Positions 41,219-51,366 of a DNA stretch of 58,020 nt are shown one piece after another. The notes under the pieces are model-generated. The model did no database searches, was not told where the DNA came from, and saw nothing but the letters and a program-made list of their open reading frames with translations. Positions within the stretch are counted from its first letter, which is position 1, and each line of letters opens with the position of its first letter. The position numbers and the translations under genes were made by a program. Source of the DNA: Vreelandella titanicae BH1 (GTDB taxonomy: Bacteria > Pseudomonadota > Gammaproteobacteria > Pseudomonadales > Halomonadaceae); the NCBI RefSeq assembly GCF_000336575.1, contig NZ_AOPO01000023.1:1-58020 (forward strand), in the 5' to 3' direction.

Positions 41219-42088
41219 TCACTTCTGGTCTTCGGAGTAATGCTTCTCACGGTCATGGTGAGACGCCTTAACACCCTTATCACGGCGTTGCTTCATGAAG
41301 TTGTATTCATCAGACTCATACCGCACATTGGTTGCCAAAGTGTGCAAGATGTGTCCGTAGGCAAACTGGCTCTGTATGCCCAACGACTCCATTGCCAAAT
41401 TGGTAGCTGCCTTGCCCATGACGATACCGTCACGGGGAAGACGGACGATGCGCTCGGCCCACTCCTCACCGGCCTCCTCCAATTGATCCAGGGGTACTAC
41501 CTTGTTGACCATGCCGTTATCGAGCGCGGTCTGTGCATCCCATATTTCCGCCAGCAATAGTAGCTCTCGGGCCTTGCGCGGGCCCATGTTGACCATTTCC
41601 CAGGCAGCAAAATAGGCGGCGCCAGAAAGGCCGAGAACCTGCTCGGGATGCCCCATCTTGGCATTATCGGCGGCGATCACTAGGTCGGACGCCTCGGTCA
41701 GATAGAGGCCGCCCCCCAGACAGTAACCCTTCACCAGCGACAAGGTCGGCTTCAGGAAGTTGAAAATACGCTGAAAGCGTCCGATGTAATTTTGATCATA
41801 AAGCAGCCGGGCTCGCTGGCTTGGCTTGCGGACACGTCCCTTCTCGTCGACGGTTGTCTCGCCGTACTCCTTGCCGACTTCCGCCAAGTCGTGTCCGGTG
41901 CTGAAGTCATCTCCGCCGCCCTGCAGAATGACGACGCGCACGTCATCGTCGGCTTCAGCACGATCATAGGCACGCATTAGCTCGTCGAGCATGGCGCTGG
42001 TCATCGCATTCTTCTTTTCCGGGCGATTGATCGTGATATAGGCCCGGCCATCCTTCGCCAGATAATCGGTGCTACCGATAGATGTCAT
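41219..42088 (-). CDS. Enoyl-CoA hydratase / isomerase family protein
   Basis: 289 residues from MTSIGSTDYLAK, AAGGAG upstream. Crotonase fold with oxyanion-hole segments (FSTGHDLAEV; KGYCLGGGLYLTEASD). One catalytic Glu is in HPEQVLGLSG; the second usual Glu segment is replaced by AAYFAAWEM, so the reaction may be hydration with altered selectivity or a retro-aldol cleavage. It acts on the product of the acyl-CoA dehydrogenase encoded upstream. Its longer C-terminal extension (about 250-289) is not usual for simple crotonases. Confidence 0.85.
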   Translation of the reverse strand: MTSIGSTDYLAKDGRAYITINRPEKKNAMTSAMLDELMRAYDRAEADDDVRVVILQGGGDDFSTGHDLAEVGKEYGETTVDEKGRVRKPSQRARLLYDQNYIGRFQRIFNFLKPTLSLVKGYCLGGGLYLTEASDLVIAADNAKMGHPEQVLGLSGAAYFAAWEMVNMGPRKARELLLLAEIWDAQTALDNGMVNKVVPLDQLEEAGEEWAERIVRLPRDGIVMGKAATNLAMESLGIQSQFAYGHILHTLATNVRYESDEYNFMKQRRDKGVKASHHDREKHYSEDQK

Positions 42089-42203
42089 TGTGGTTCTCCT
42101 TAGCGCCTCGCACGATCGTGCTCCGGCGCTACTCCCGGGGCGTGACGATTCCTCTAGTGTCGGTGGCCACGCCGGTGATGCCAAAAAAGGGGGACGCGTA
42201 TTC

Positions 42204-43694
42204 TTAGCTAAGCTTGACGGCCACCGCCTTCACCTCGGTATACATTTCGATCGCGTCGAAACCTCGCTCACGACCCCAGCCAGATTGCTTGTAACCACCA
42301 TAGGGCAACGTTGCATCTGGTGAGGAATGTGTATTGATGTTGACGATACCTGCCTGCAAGCGGCTGGCCATCTTGTGCGCCACGTTCAGGTCGCGGGTCC
42401 AAATGCTGGAGGCCAGGCCATAAGGAGAAGCATTGGCCGAGGCGGCTAGCTGCTCGATATCATCGTCGCCGAACTTCATCGCGCAGAGTACCGGTCCGAA
42501 AATCTCCTCATCATGTACCGCCATGCCGGGCTTAGTGTCGGTAAGAACAGTTGGCTGAACGAAATAGCCCTGGTCGCCGATACGGTTGCCACCAGCGAAC
42601 AGCGTCGCCCCCTCCTCCTGACCGCTCTGGATATAGCGGGTCACGCGTTCCAACTGTTGTTGGGAAATGACCGGGCCCATCTCCGTGCCTTGATCCAGAC
42701 CATGCCCAACTCGAATCTCGCGAGCGCGTTTGGCGACTGCCTCCATTACCTGATCGAAGGCCCGCTCATGCACATACAGGCGCGACCCTGCGGCACAGAC
42801 CTGTCCTGCATGAAAGAAGATGGATGAACTGACAGCGGCGGCCGCCGCCTCAAGATCGGCATCGGGGAAGATGATGACCGGTGACTTTCCCCCCAGCTCT
42901 AGGGAGACCCGTTTAAGATTTCCTGTCGCAGCCTGGGTGATACGCCGACCGACCTCGGTGGAACCGGTAAAGGCGACCTTGTCGATGCCGGGGTGGGCTG
43001 CGATGGCTTCTCCCACCGGATCACCGCGCCCCGTCACCAGGTTCAACACCCCAGGCGGGACCCCCGCTTCCAGGGCGAGTTCTCCGATGCGCAGGGCCGT
43101 CAGCGGGGTCTGTACTGCGGGCTTCATGACAATGGTGCAGCCGGCGGCTAACGCCGGAGCGATCTTCCACATCGCCATGTTCAACGGGAAGTTCCAGGGA
43201 ATAATCTGACCAACCACGCCAACTGGCTCACGCAGCGTGTAGGTATGCCACTCGCCGGGCAAAGAGATATTATGTGTGTCGCCACCCATTTTGGTGGTCC
43301 ACCCCCCCATGTACCGCAACATTTCAGCGATGCCAACGACGTCGCCATTGCGGCAGAACACTAGGGGCTTACCACTGTTGATGGATTCAAGTTCAGCGAG
43401 TTCGTCGGCATGTTCCTCAATCAACTCGGCAAAGCGAAACATGATTCGGGTACGCTCGGCAGGCTTGATTTGGCGCCAAGGACCTTCAAAGGCACGGCGG
43501 GCTGCAGCGACCGCCTTATCAACATCGGCGGAATTAGCTTCGGCAGCGGTCGAGATGACATTACCGGTGCCTGGATCGATGATATCCGTTCGCTTCCCGG
43601 AGCTCGGTTCTACCTTATTGCCATCAATCAAAAGTTGATGTTCGCATTTCAAAAATGCCTTCGCGGCTTCGCTGAGCGCTGGATGATAAGTCAT
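42204..43694 (-). CDS. NAD(P)-dependent aldehyde dehydrogenase
   Basis: 496 residues from MTYHPALSEAAK. Signature VSLELGGKSPV with the catalytic Glu, and AGQVCAAGSR with the nucleophilic Cys; GSTEVGRRI for the cofactor loop and PFGGYKQSG-like PYGGYKQSGWGRE at the end. It oxidises an aldehyde to the acid. In context the aldehyde is probably aromatic, produced from the CoA-thioester by the hydratase. There are 31 bp between it and the acyl-CoA dehydrogenase gene. Confidence 0.93.
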   Translation of the reverse strand: MTYHPALSEAAKAFLKCEHQLLIDGNKVEPSSGKRTDIIDPGTGNVISTAAEANSADVDKAVAAARRAFEGPWRQIKPAERTRIMFRFAELIEEHADELAELESINSGKPLVFCRNGDVVGIAEMLRYMGGWTTKMGGDTHNISLPGEWHTYTLREPVGVVGQIIPWNFPLNMAMWKIAPALAAGCTIVMKPAVQTPLTALRIGELALEAGVPPGVLNLVTGRGDPVGEAIAAHPGIDKVAFTGSTEVGRRITQAATGNLKRVSLELGGKSPVIIFPDADLEAAAAAVSSSIFFHAGQVCAAGSRLYVHERAFDQVMEAVAKRAREIRVGHGLDQGTEMGPVISQQQLERVTRYIQSGQEEGATLFAGGNRIGDQGYFVQPTVLTDTKPGMAVHDEEIFGPVLCAMKFGDDDIEQLAASANASPYGLASSIWTRDLNVAHKMASRLQAGIVNINTHSSPDATLPYGGYKQSGWGRERGFDAIEMYTEVKAVAVKLS

Positions 43695-43725
43695 AGAGTG
43701 TGTCCTTTGTCGATTACGCTGATAG

Positions 43726-44868
43726 TCACTTGCCAAGCAACTGTCGAGCGATGATCACATGATGAATTTCGTTGGTGCCTTCGAGAATCTGGTTAAGCTT
43801 TGCGTCACGCATAAAGCGTTCCACCGGATACTCGGTAGAATAGCCATAGGAACCGTGGATCTGCACCGCCTCCAGAGCCGCTTCCATGGCTACATCTGTG
43901 ACGTAGCACTTACACATTGACGATAACAGCGTTAGCCGACTCCAGTCGCCAGAATCGATTTCCTGAGTACTGGTGTAGAGTAACGTGCGGGCCGCCTCAA
44001 CTTTCATAGCCATGTCCGCGATCTTAAACTGAATGGCCTGGAAATCGGCGATACGACGGCCGAACTGCTTGCGTTCCTGAGCATAGCGAATCGACTCATC
44101 TAACGATGCCTGCGCCAGACCCAGAGAGGAAGCGGCCACGGAAGGTCGGTTGAGGTCGAGAATTTTCATGCAGGCCTTGAAGCCAGCGCCTTCTTCTCCC
44201 AGCAGACAATCGGCATCGACACGCATGTCTTCGAAAAATAACTGGTAGGTAGGTGCGCCGTGGCGCCCCATCTTCACCTCCTTACGACCCACTTGGAAGC
44301 CTGGCGTACTGGTGTCCACGAGGAATACACTAATCCCGTCGTGACCTCGCCCCTCCGAGGTGCGCGCAAACAACAGGACGTAGTGAGCCTGTGCCGCCCA
44401 AGTGATCCAGCTCTTCTGTCCGTTGATGACGTATGAGGCGCCATCACGCTTGGCGGTGGTGCGAATCGACGCAACGTCCGATCCTGCCTCTGGCTCGGTG
44501 ATCGCCACAGAGGCGATCGTGCGCCCCTTGGCGGCCTCGGGAAGGTAGCGCCGCTTCTGCTCTTCGGTGCCGAAGTGCAACAGTGGCAATATCAGGCCGA
44601 TTGAATTGTTTGCGCAGAGCGTAGAGGCCGCCAACGAGGCCTTGCCGATTTCTTCCTTGGCGATGCAAACCGAGGTTAGGTCACCTCCTGGGCCGCCATA
44701 TTCCTCTGGCACCCACATCTGCAACAGGCCGAGATCACCGAACACTTCGATTAGCTCTTCAGGGAACTCGTCAGTCTCTTCCATTTCTGCCACCAGCGGC
44801 CTGACCTTGTCATCGGTGAGTCGGCGCACCATGTCGCGGAGCATGTCTTTCTCTTCACCAAGATTCAC
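43726..44868 (-). CDS. Acyl-CoA dehydrogenase
   Basis: 380 residues from a GTG at 44868 (VNLGEEKDMLRD), preceded by AGGGAG; the longer frame would overlap the next gene. FAD-binding and signature segments: AITEPEAGSDVASI and GQKSWITWA, YAQERKQFGRRI, and the catalytic Glu in LEGTNEIHHV. It introduces a 2,3-double bond into an acyl-CoA. Size and motifs match the short/medium-chain acyl-CoA dehydrogenase group. The substrate is unknown. Confidence 0.93.
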   Translation of the reverse strand: MNLGEEKDMLRDMVRRLTDDKVRPLVAEMEETDEFPEELIEVFGDLGLLQMWVPEEYGGPGGDLTSVCIAKEEIGKASLAASTLCANNSIGLILPLLHFGTEEQKRRYLPEAAKGRTIASVAITEPEAGSDVASIRTTAKRDGASYVINGQKSWITWAAQAHYVLLFARTSEGRGHDGISVFLVDTSTPGFQVGRKEVKMGRHGAPTYQLFFEDMRVDADCLLGEEGAGFKACMKILDLNRPSVAASSLGLAQASLDESIRYAQERKQFGRRIADFQAIQFKIADMAMKVEAARTLLYTSTQEIDSGDWSRLTLLSSMCKCYVTDVAMEAALEAVQIHGSYGYSTEYPVERFMRDAKLNQILEGTNEIHHVIIARQLLGK

Positions 44869-44899
44869 TGTTGTCTCCCTGGACCATTCATTCTCATAG

Positions 44900-45838
44900 T
44901 CACGATTGCATAACATTCACGAAGCCCAACGCCTTCATTACCGGCTCATCGGTCACTCGAACCAACTGGGACCAGGAAGAGCAGCCTTCGATGTTGTACT
45001 CATGCCAGCAGGGCACTACAACCACATCACCACGCTCAAGTGTGAGAGCCCCAAGGTTCTCAACATTGATACGTACCTCACCAGCGGTAACGACGTAAAT
45101 GTTGTTGTCGATCCGCCGCTCAGAACCATGAGACTGTCCTTGAGTCAGGCCTATTGCGTGAAGGCCAATGGTCTTAAGTCCTTCTGGAGCGATTTCCACC
45201 GTTCCACGTTCACGCATTCCCGCCACCAGATCCACTCCCTTGTGACGTAAGGGCGAGTCTGGTTCGTGACTCGCGACGGACTCATCCCGCTCCGGGTGGT
45301 TTTCGAAGAACATACTCTCGAGGTTCTGTACCAACGGCACGTCGAGAAAGTCGAGCCAGAAAGCCGGTTCATCGCCAAAGTTGCTGTGTCCATGCCAGTG
45401 CCAGGATGGTGTCAGAACCACATCCCCTTCAGCTACATCGACTTTCACTCCATTCACGATGGTGAAGGTTTCCGAACCAGCATCAAGGACAAGGCGCAGC
45501 GCATTCGGTGAGTGTCGGTGTGAACGTGCCGTCTCGCCAGGAAGTACCAACTGATAAGCACCGACCAAGTGACGACAGGTGGGGTATATATTATCTTCGA
45601 TCGGATTGACCAGGATGAGGTTGCGACGCTCCGCCTGTTCGGGCGAAACGAAGTTACAGGCCTGATCCAAGGCCGCTCGGGCGTCGGCATAACGCCATAC
45701 CGCTGGCACATACCTGGACCTAGGTTCTGGCCACATCTGCGGTTTCTTCTTCGCCCATCCAGGGGAAAGAGCCTTCCCCTCCAATCCTTCGAAGAACCCC
45801 TCGGGCGCACCGCTGGTCATTTTAAGAAAATCGGACAT
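44900..45838 (-). CDS. Gentisate 1,2-dioxygenase
   Basis: 312 residues, two cupin domains. The N-terminal one carries the iron ligands in SHRHSPNALRLVL and PSWHWHGHSN; the C-terminal one is degenerate (PCWHEYNIEG). The pattern fits bacterial gentisate dioxygenases, which are slightly longer (340-370) in other groups. It opens the ring of 2,5-dihydroxybenzoate to maleylpyruvate. It is 12 bp behind the FAA-hydrolase gene and should work right before it. Confidence 0.88.
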   Translation of the reverse strand: MSDFLKMTSGAPEGFFEGLEGKALSPGWAKKKPQMWPEPRSRYVPAVWRYADARAALDQACNFVSPEQAERRNLILVNPIEDNIYPTCRHLVGAYQLVLPGETARSHRHSPNALRLVLDAGSETFTIVNGVKVDVAEGDVVLTPSWHWHGHSNFGDEPAFWLDFLDVPLVQNLESMFFENHPERDESVASHEPDSPLRHKGVDLVAGMRERGTVEIAPEGLKTIGLHAIGLTQGQSHGSERRIDNNIYVVTAGEVRINVENLGALTLERGDVVVVPCWHEYNIEGCSSWSQLVRVTDEPVMKALGFVNVMQS

Positions 45839-45850
45839 ACTGCACCTCCT

Positions 45851-46756
45851 TTAAGCGCTGGCTGGCACTTTGGTTGCATTCCAGACGGAATGGTTGCCTA
45901 CGGTCCCGCTAGTCACCGGCAGCGTCATGGTGCCGACCCCATCGATAGTGATCTCAATGATGTCGCCATCCTTCACTGGCCCCACTCCCGCCGGCGTGCC
46001 GGTCGCGATGATGTCACCCGGTTCCAACGTCGTCACGGCGGAGGCCATAGCGATCATCTCGGGTATGTCGACTATCAGGTCGCGAGTCACCGCCGATTGC
46101 CGGAGCTCCCCATTGACCGTGAGTGACATTTTGATGGCACTAAAGTCACCCATCTCGTCTGCGGTCACAATCCAGGGGCCCATCGGGCAGAAGGTATCGT
46201 AGGACTTGCGCATGACCCGCTCCTCCGTGCCACGCACAACCATATCGAGCAGGCAGGTGAAACCAAAGATGTAATCTTGACTACAGGCCGCATCAATTCC
46301 ACGGCCACGCTTACCGATAATGATCGCCAGCTCGCACTCGTGATGGATCTCGCGACCTTCCAGGGGCGGCAAGACAATCGCATCATTAGGACCGCTGATG
46401 CTTGAATTGGCCTTGAGGAAGAAACCTTGACCGTTGGCCTTGTATTTAGATATCACCCCACTTCCGACACCGTGCTTCATCTCATCGATGTGGGCGTGGT
46501 AGTTAGCGGGGAAGGCGATAACTTTATTGGGCCACCGTACCGGCGCTTCCAGCCTGACCGAATCGAGAGGCCTTGCCTCTCGCGAGGCCACGGCATCAGC
46601 AAGCTGAGGCTGCAACGCTTCAAAATCTGCAATCAACCGCACCATGCCGACCGGTGGCCAGAAATTAGCGTCGAGGCCAGCAAGGTCAGTGACATCCACC
46701 ACGCCCGCATCAGTCACAATACCGAGATGCTCTTTATTGAATGTAACTAGTTTCAC
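45851..46756 (-). CDS. FAH-family hydrolase (fumarylpyruvate/maleylpyruvate hydrolase)
   Basis: 301 residues. The C-terminal two-thirds form the fumarylacetoacetate hydrolase fold with metal ligands in IHHECELAIIIGKRG and an Asp in LLDMVV, then GTPAGVGPVKDGD. In the gentisate pathway it splits fumarylpyruvate into fumarate and pyruvate, or maleylpyruvate directly into maleate and pyruvate. It overlaps the flavin monooxygenase gene by 4 bp and precedes gentisate dioxygenase. Confidence 0.9.
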   Translation of the reverse strand: MKLVTFNKEHLGIVTDAGVVDVTDLAGLDANFWPPVGMVRLIADFEALQPQLADAVASREARPLDSVRLEAPVRWPNKVIAFPANYHAHIDEMKHGVGSGVISKYKANGQGFFLKANSSISGPNDAIVLPPLEGREIHHECELAIIIGKRGRGIDAACSQDYIFGFTCLLDMVVRGTEERVMRKSYDTFCPMGPWIVTADEMGDFSAIKMSLTVNGELRQSAVTRDLIVDIPEMIAMASAVTTLEPGDIIATGTPAGVGPVKDGDIIEITIDGVGTMTLPVTSGTVGNHSVWNATKVPASA

Positions 46757-48432
46757 GACGTCATCACCTCTTCTGCCTGCTTGCGGGACCCTGCAACGGG
46801 GGCCTTGGCGCCTCGAACGATATCGATGATGGCCTCGGCATCCGCTGGTGGGTCATCAGCTCGCCAAGCGACATGTCCATCGGGACGCACTAGAACCAGC
46901 TTACGTTCATACACGCCTCGCGCTTCGTTGTGGTCCAAATCGACCACTTCAAGCGGCACGCCTGATCGCTCTGCGGCTGCGACCAACTCATCAACGTGGA
47001 CCCTGTCGTCGAAACGCATAAGGGTGAAATTGCGACCGAACAGGTCAAGGGTCGAGCATTCAGGGTCCAGCCACACATGGGGAGCCCGGTGACCAGGACG
47101 CGCCGTCTGCTCGTAGGTACTCACCGTGTCATCCGGCTCTGGAGTGCCATCAGGAGAGATGACCGGAGAACCCTCATAGCGAACACCGAGATGTATACCG
47201 ATCGAGAACCATTCGCGCTTCATCGCTGCGGTGTAAGCGTCACCAAATTCCTTGCGCGCCAGATCCCCCTCGGGGCCCGGCTTGAATACCATCTCGTTGA
47301 GGCTCTCGCGTGGCTTGAGCATTAACTTGAGATTGCTTGTCGCCTCGTTGACATTACGAATAGCCACCGGTCGCATCTCGGTCTCATAGGTATCGAGCAA
47401 GTGAGGCCCTGCCCACCCCTGGATAGCCGCCTGCAGTTTCCAGGACAGGTTCACCGCATCCTGAATACCGGTGTTCATACCGAAGCCCCCGGTGGGCGAG
47501 GTGAGGTGCGCAGCATCACCAGCGATCTTCACCCGATTTGTTCCATAACTGTCCGCCACCAGCTGGCGCCGGATCCACGGCATCACCGAAATGATTTTAA
47601 AGTCGAAATCATCTCGCCCCACCGCACGACGGAATGCTTGGGAGATATCTTCTTCATTCAACGTGCGCATCGTCTCATCACCAACGATGGAGAAGCGCCA
47701 TTGATCGCGACCATTGATCGCTACGAGCGTGGCCCAAGTGCCCTCGGGCCCAATCAGGATATAACGGTAGCCCGGCTTTTTGTCGTGCAACTCCTCCAAT
47801 CCCGAGCATTCGATGATGGCATTGGTGGTATAGGTCAGCGCCGGAATACCTTTCATTTTGATGCCCAGGTTCTGCTTTACCTGGCTCGCGCCACCGTCAG
47901 AGCCGACTAGGTACTGAGCTTCGACCAACTCTTCCTCATCGGTCTGCAAATTCTTCAGTCGTACCGTAACGCCGTTGTCGTGCTCCTCGTGAGAGACATA
48001 TTCCGTGCGATAACGGATATCTACTCCCGTACTTTTGGCAAAGCGCGTCAACACTGGATCAAAGAAGTTCTGCGGACAGCGCTCACGTTTTTCCGGGCTC
48101 TGCGGTGGCTTCAGCTCATCCTGCACCGAAGGGAATGGTTCGCGGCCGAACTCGTAGCCACCGGACAACTGTGACACCCATGCGCAATCCTGAGGATAGG
48201 CTCGGTTATATCCAGCATTATGGACCCAATCTATGATGCCCCAACGACGGCAAAACTCCATGGTCCGAATACCAACCATATCCATTTTCGGCTGAGACAC
48301 CAATCCGTCACTTTGCTCAACGAGCATGCATGGAATTCCACGCCAGCCCAAGTCTCCAGAAAGAGACAGGCCAATAGGACCAGCACCAACGACAACCACA
48401 GGAACTTTCTTGGCAGGACGATTTGCAGACAT
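46753..48432 (-). CDS. FAD-dependent aromatic monooxygenase (PheA/MhpA type)
   Basis: 559 residues. FAD-binding GAGPIGLSL at residues 16-24, the DG motif in VGSDGGASQ, and IAGDAAHLTSPTGGFGMNTG near 310, with a thioredoxin-like C-terminal region as in phenol and hydroxyphenylpropionate hydroxylases. First gene of the operon. Given the following gentisate dioxygenase, it probably hydroxylates a hydroxybenzoate at the para position to the existing hydroxyl. Length is longer than simple 3-hydroxybenzoate 6-hydroxylases (about 400). An ATG at 48432 follows an AAGGAG. Confidence 0.88.
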   Translation of the reverse strand: MSANRPAKKVPVVVVGAGPIGLSLSGDLGWRGIPCMLVEQSDGLVSQPKMDMVGIRTMEFCRRWGIIDWVHNAGYNRAYPQDCAWVSQLSGGYEFGREPFPSVQDELKPPQSPEKRERCPQNFFDPVLTRFAKSTGVDIRYRTEYVSHEEHDNGVTVRLKNLQTDEEELVEAQYLVGSDGGASQVKQNLGIKMKGIPALTYTTNAIIECSGLEELHDKKPGYRYILIGPEGTWATLVAINGRDQWRFSIVGDETMRTLNEEDISQAFRRAVGRDDFDFKIISVMPWIRRQLVADSYGTNRVKIAGDAAHLTSPTGGFGMNTGIQDAVNLSWKLQAAIQGWAGPHLLDTYETEMRPVAIRNVNEATSNLKLMLKPRESLNEMVFKPGPEGDLARKEFGDAYTAAMKREWFSIGIHLGVRYEGSPVISPDGTPEPDDTVSTYEQTARPGHRAPHVWLDPECSTLDLFGRNFTLMRFDDRVHVDELVAAAERSGVPLEVVDLDHNEARGVYERKLVLVRPDGHVAWRADDPPADAEAIIDIVRGAKAPVAGSRKQAEEVMTS

Positions 48433-49124
48433 ACACTTAACTCCTTAAGCCTTTAGCTTGACCCATCCACATCTTGACCAGAGCGATCAGCGCGTTACCT
48501 AATCAGCCTACCCACAACAAGTTGATAACATCCAATACAGTTTGCGAATGCATTTATATGTATCGCGTCTTCCAGCACCAGAGTCATTACTTTGACCGAC
48601 GACTCGCAATATATTCAGGCCATACGGGAGATCAAACCCAGCTAATGACACGGATGACATGTCTGAGCGGCGGTTTCTTTCACCAGCATTTTCTCTTTTG
48701 TTCACAGCACGACAACGATGCCAGCCCCCACGTTTCTCCCAGTCCTCTGTCGCTAAACAAGATATCCCGCCATTTGCTAGTTCAGTCCAATAGATTTCCA
48801 ATTCCACAAGAGATGGTTTTCGTCTCAAATACTCTTAGCGTCAGAATGAAGCACGGGTGCCGCAGCCCCCTAGACAGAGCCTTATAGGATCGACACCTCC
48901 TCGGCTCTCGAGAGGCGAACCCAATGAGGCAATACTGTTTTCATATACTGGGATGACATCCTTGCGTTGCTTATGGCCTCCCTGCTTTCTCTCTGATATA
49001 CCAGTGTTATCTAACTGACGTGCTGATTTTCAACTCGTCTTATAACACTTAGGCTTTTCTTAGTACCGACGCCGTCTGGTTGCTCGGGGCGACGAATGCC
49101 GGGAAACGGGATAGAGGTAACGCG
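48433..49124. promoter_or_regulatory. Divergent intergenic region between the two catabolic gene groups
   Basis: About 690 bp between the flavin monooxygenase (minus) and the reductase (plus) starts. Both promoters should be here, and the LysR regulator at 51859 may bind here. I saw no gene: the frames present lack ribosome sites. No obvious hairpin. Confidence 0.5.
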
Positions 49125-50108
49125 ATGTTAAAGGTTTGTATATTTGGTGGTGGCGCCATCGGAGGACATATAGCGGGACATCTGGCACGCGACGGCCAGT
49201 GCGAAGTAACTGTTGTCGCACGCGGCAACACCCTTGAGGCAATTAAGAAAGACGGGCTGAAGGTGATCACCCCAACCGAAGAGTTCACCGTCAGAGTGAA
49301 TGTCTCTGAGGATCCTAAGGATTTTGGCGTCCAGGATTATATATTCTTAACAATGAAAGCCCATCAGGTCGATGAGGCACTCGAACAAATCACCCCTCTG
49401 ATGGACGAACACACAGTGGTGCTGCCACCCACCACCGGCATTCCCTATTACTTTTTCCACAACTGGGAAGGTGAGCTCGACAATCGGCAGCTGAAACGTA
49501 TCGATAGAGATGGCCGTCAGTGGCAACATCTACCGCCTTGTCAAGTGCTCGGTTGCGTCTACTGGATCGGTGCCCATTCCGTGGAGCCGGGAGTGGTTGC
49601 ACAAGACGGTGCCAAGGCAGGGTGCCCTATTGGCGAACTAGATGGCAGCCACTCCAAACGTGTAACTCAACTCAGTGAATTGCTCGTCTCGAGTGGAATC
49701 AACTGCAGGGTCAATGACAACATTAGGGCCGCCATCTGGGTCAAGTTCGTCAACAGCTTGTGCTGGAACCCAGTGGCAGTACTCACCTTGGCGACGCTCG
49801 CCGAGATCAATGATGCCGGTGATGTCGTCCCATTCGTCCTCAAGATGATGGAAGAGGCCGATAGCGTAGCCACCTCTCTGGGTCTCGATATCCCCCAACC
49901 TCCGGAGAAACGCATCGCTATGACGCTTAACGCGGGTGGGCACAAGATGTCAATGTTGCAGGACCTCGAGCAAGGCCGGCCGCTGGAACTCGAAGTGCTC
50001 GAGCAATCCATCAAGGCAGTGAGTGAAATCTCCCGGGTACCAACACCGACCCTGGACATGGTCTTGGCCCTCGCCAAACTTCGTGCCTCCGCCATCGGCA
50101 AGCACTAG
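49125..50108 (+). CDS. Ketopantoate reductase-family (ApbA/PanE) protein
   Basis: 327 residues from ATG at 49125. N-terminal NAD(P) fold GGGAIGGHIAGHLA at residues 7-20, and the C-terminal domain has VNSLCWNPVAVLT, the family signature with the Asn. Besides pantothenate synthesis, such reductases act on other 2-oxo acids in catabolic clusters. It is divergent from the gentisate operon and 115 bp ahead of a CoA-transferase gene, so a role with a keto acid intermediate is more likely here. Confidence 0.8.
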   Translation: MLKVCIFGGGAIGGHIAGHLARDGQCEVTVVARGNTLEAIKKDGLKVITPTEEFTVRVNVSEDPKDFGVQDYIFLTMKAHQVDEALEQITPLMDEHTVVLPPTTGIPYYFFHNWEGELDNRQLKRIDRDGRQWQHLPPCQVLGCVYWIGAHSVEPGVVAQDGAKAGCPIGELDGSHSKRVTQLSELLVSSGINCRVNDNIRAAIWVKFVNSLCWNPVAVLTLATLAEINDAGDVVPFVLKMMEEADSVATSLGLDIPQPPEKRIAMTLNAGGHKMSMLQDLEQGRPLELEVLEQSIKAVSEISRVPTPTLDMVLALAKLRASAIGKH

Positions 50109-50223
50109 AAAGTGTTCCTTTCCAATATTTAATGACACCTAAGGGCCTCAATCTGATCTCTCACTGGGATGCAGGGGCTCACCGTTTACATTCAGCGAAT
50201 ATTCAACGTCAAGGAGTATTAAA

Positions 50224-51366
50224 ATGAACACCGATCATATCGCCAATTCCGATGGAGACAATAATAGAGCACTCCGCCCGCTCGACGGCGTGAGGGTCGT
50301 CGAGGCCTGCAGCTACATTTCCGGTCCTTTTTGTGCGCAGATGCTTTCCGACCTGGGAGCAGAAGTGATAAAGGTGGAACCCCCCACTGGCGATCCATAT
50401 CGCAAGTTCGGTCATAGCTGGGATGGCGTCGGCACAGTCTGGACCAATTCCAACCGTGGCAAGAAAAGCGTGGTACTGGACCTCAAGTCCGAGGAAGGTC
50501 TGAACGCATTCAAAGAGTTGCTCAGGACGACCGATGTCTACATCGAGAACTGGCGCCCCCGTGTATCTGAATCCCTGGGGCTGAGCTTCGACGAGGTAAG
50601 CAGGATTAATCCAAAGATAGTCCAGCTCACGATCACCGGCTATGGGGCCGACGGAGAGCTGTCAAAGGAGCCGGCTTTCGATGCTCTGATCCAAGGCAGA
50701 ACCGGGCTCTTGAGCTACGAGGCAGCCGGAGACTTCCCCCGCGCCACCAATACCTTCCTAGCAGACAAGGTGGCAGCAGTATTTTCGTCTCAATTCGTAC
50801 TAGCAGGTCTCATCGATCGCGACCGACATGGAAAAAGCGTACACCTACAGACATCAATGCTGGACATCATGTCCTATTATAACTTTCCCGACATGCTTCA
50901 CAATCATACCTTCATTGAAGATCAGGCTGAGGTGACGCTTCCACCTCAGCCGGTATTGGCGACCCGAGACGGCTATCTGGTGCTGTCTCCCGTCTCGGGC
51001 AAACAGTTAGGGCGGACACTGGAAGCCGTCGGACATCCTGAATGGAAGGAGGAGCTGAAACAGATTACCGACCGTAAGGAGATGACCCATACATTCTTCC
51101 GACGCATCGCCGAGCCGCTGAAGGAAAAAACTACCCAAGAATGGCTGGTGCGGTTCCAGGAGTTGGATGTCCCCGCCGGGCCGGTGAACCAGCCCGTCGA
51201 TCATCTGAGTGACGCTCAAGTCTTGCATAACGAGCTGTACTCTGAGCTGAAGACTCGATCGGGCACTGTTCGAGCCATCCGTTATCCGGCAACTTTCAAT
51301 GGTCAAAAATTCACTCCGCGCGGGCCAGCTCCAGCCCTGGGTCAGGACAACGACGAGCTACTTTAA
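50224..51366 (+). CDS. CaiB/BaiF-type CoA-transferase (second copy)
   Basis: 380 residues; AAGGAG precedes the ATG. Family III features: VVEACSYISGPFCAQMLSDLGAEVIKV, PPTGDPYRKFG, LTITGYGADGELSKEPAFD, catalytic Asp likely in FLADKVAAV. It shares the fold but not the close sequence of the copies at 39969 and 52853. Likely transcribed with the PanE-like gene. It may act on a second acid of the same pathway. Confidence 0.85.
   Translation: MNTDHIANSDGDNNRALRPLDGVRVVEACSYISGPFCAQMLSDLGAEVIKVEPPTGDPYRKFGHSWDGVGTVWTNSNRGKKSVVLDLKSEEGLNAFKELLRTTDVYIENWRPRVSESLGLSFDEVSRINPKIVQLTITGYGADGELSKEPAFDALIQGRTGLLSYEAAGDFPRATNTFLADKVAAVFSSQFVLAGLIDRDRHGKSVHLQTSMLDIMSYYNFPDMLHNHTFIEDQAEVTLPPQPVLATRDGYLVLSPVSGKQLGRTLEAVGHPEWKEELKQITDRKEMTHTFFRRIAEPLKEKTTQEWLVRFQELDVPAGPVNQPVDHLSDAQVLHNELYSELKTRSGTVRAIRYPATFNGQKFTPRGPAPALGQDNDELL

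Noticed and set aside
48508..48828. Minus-strand 106-residue frame in the divergent intergenic region
   Set aside because: No ribosome site and no recognisable product; regulatory DNA is more likely.
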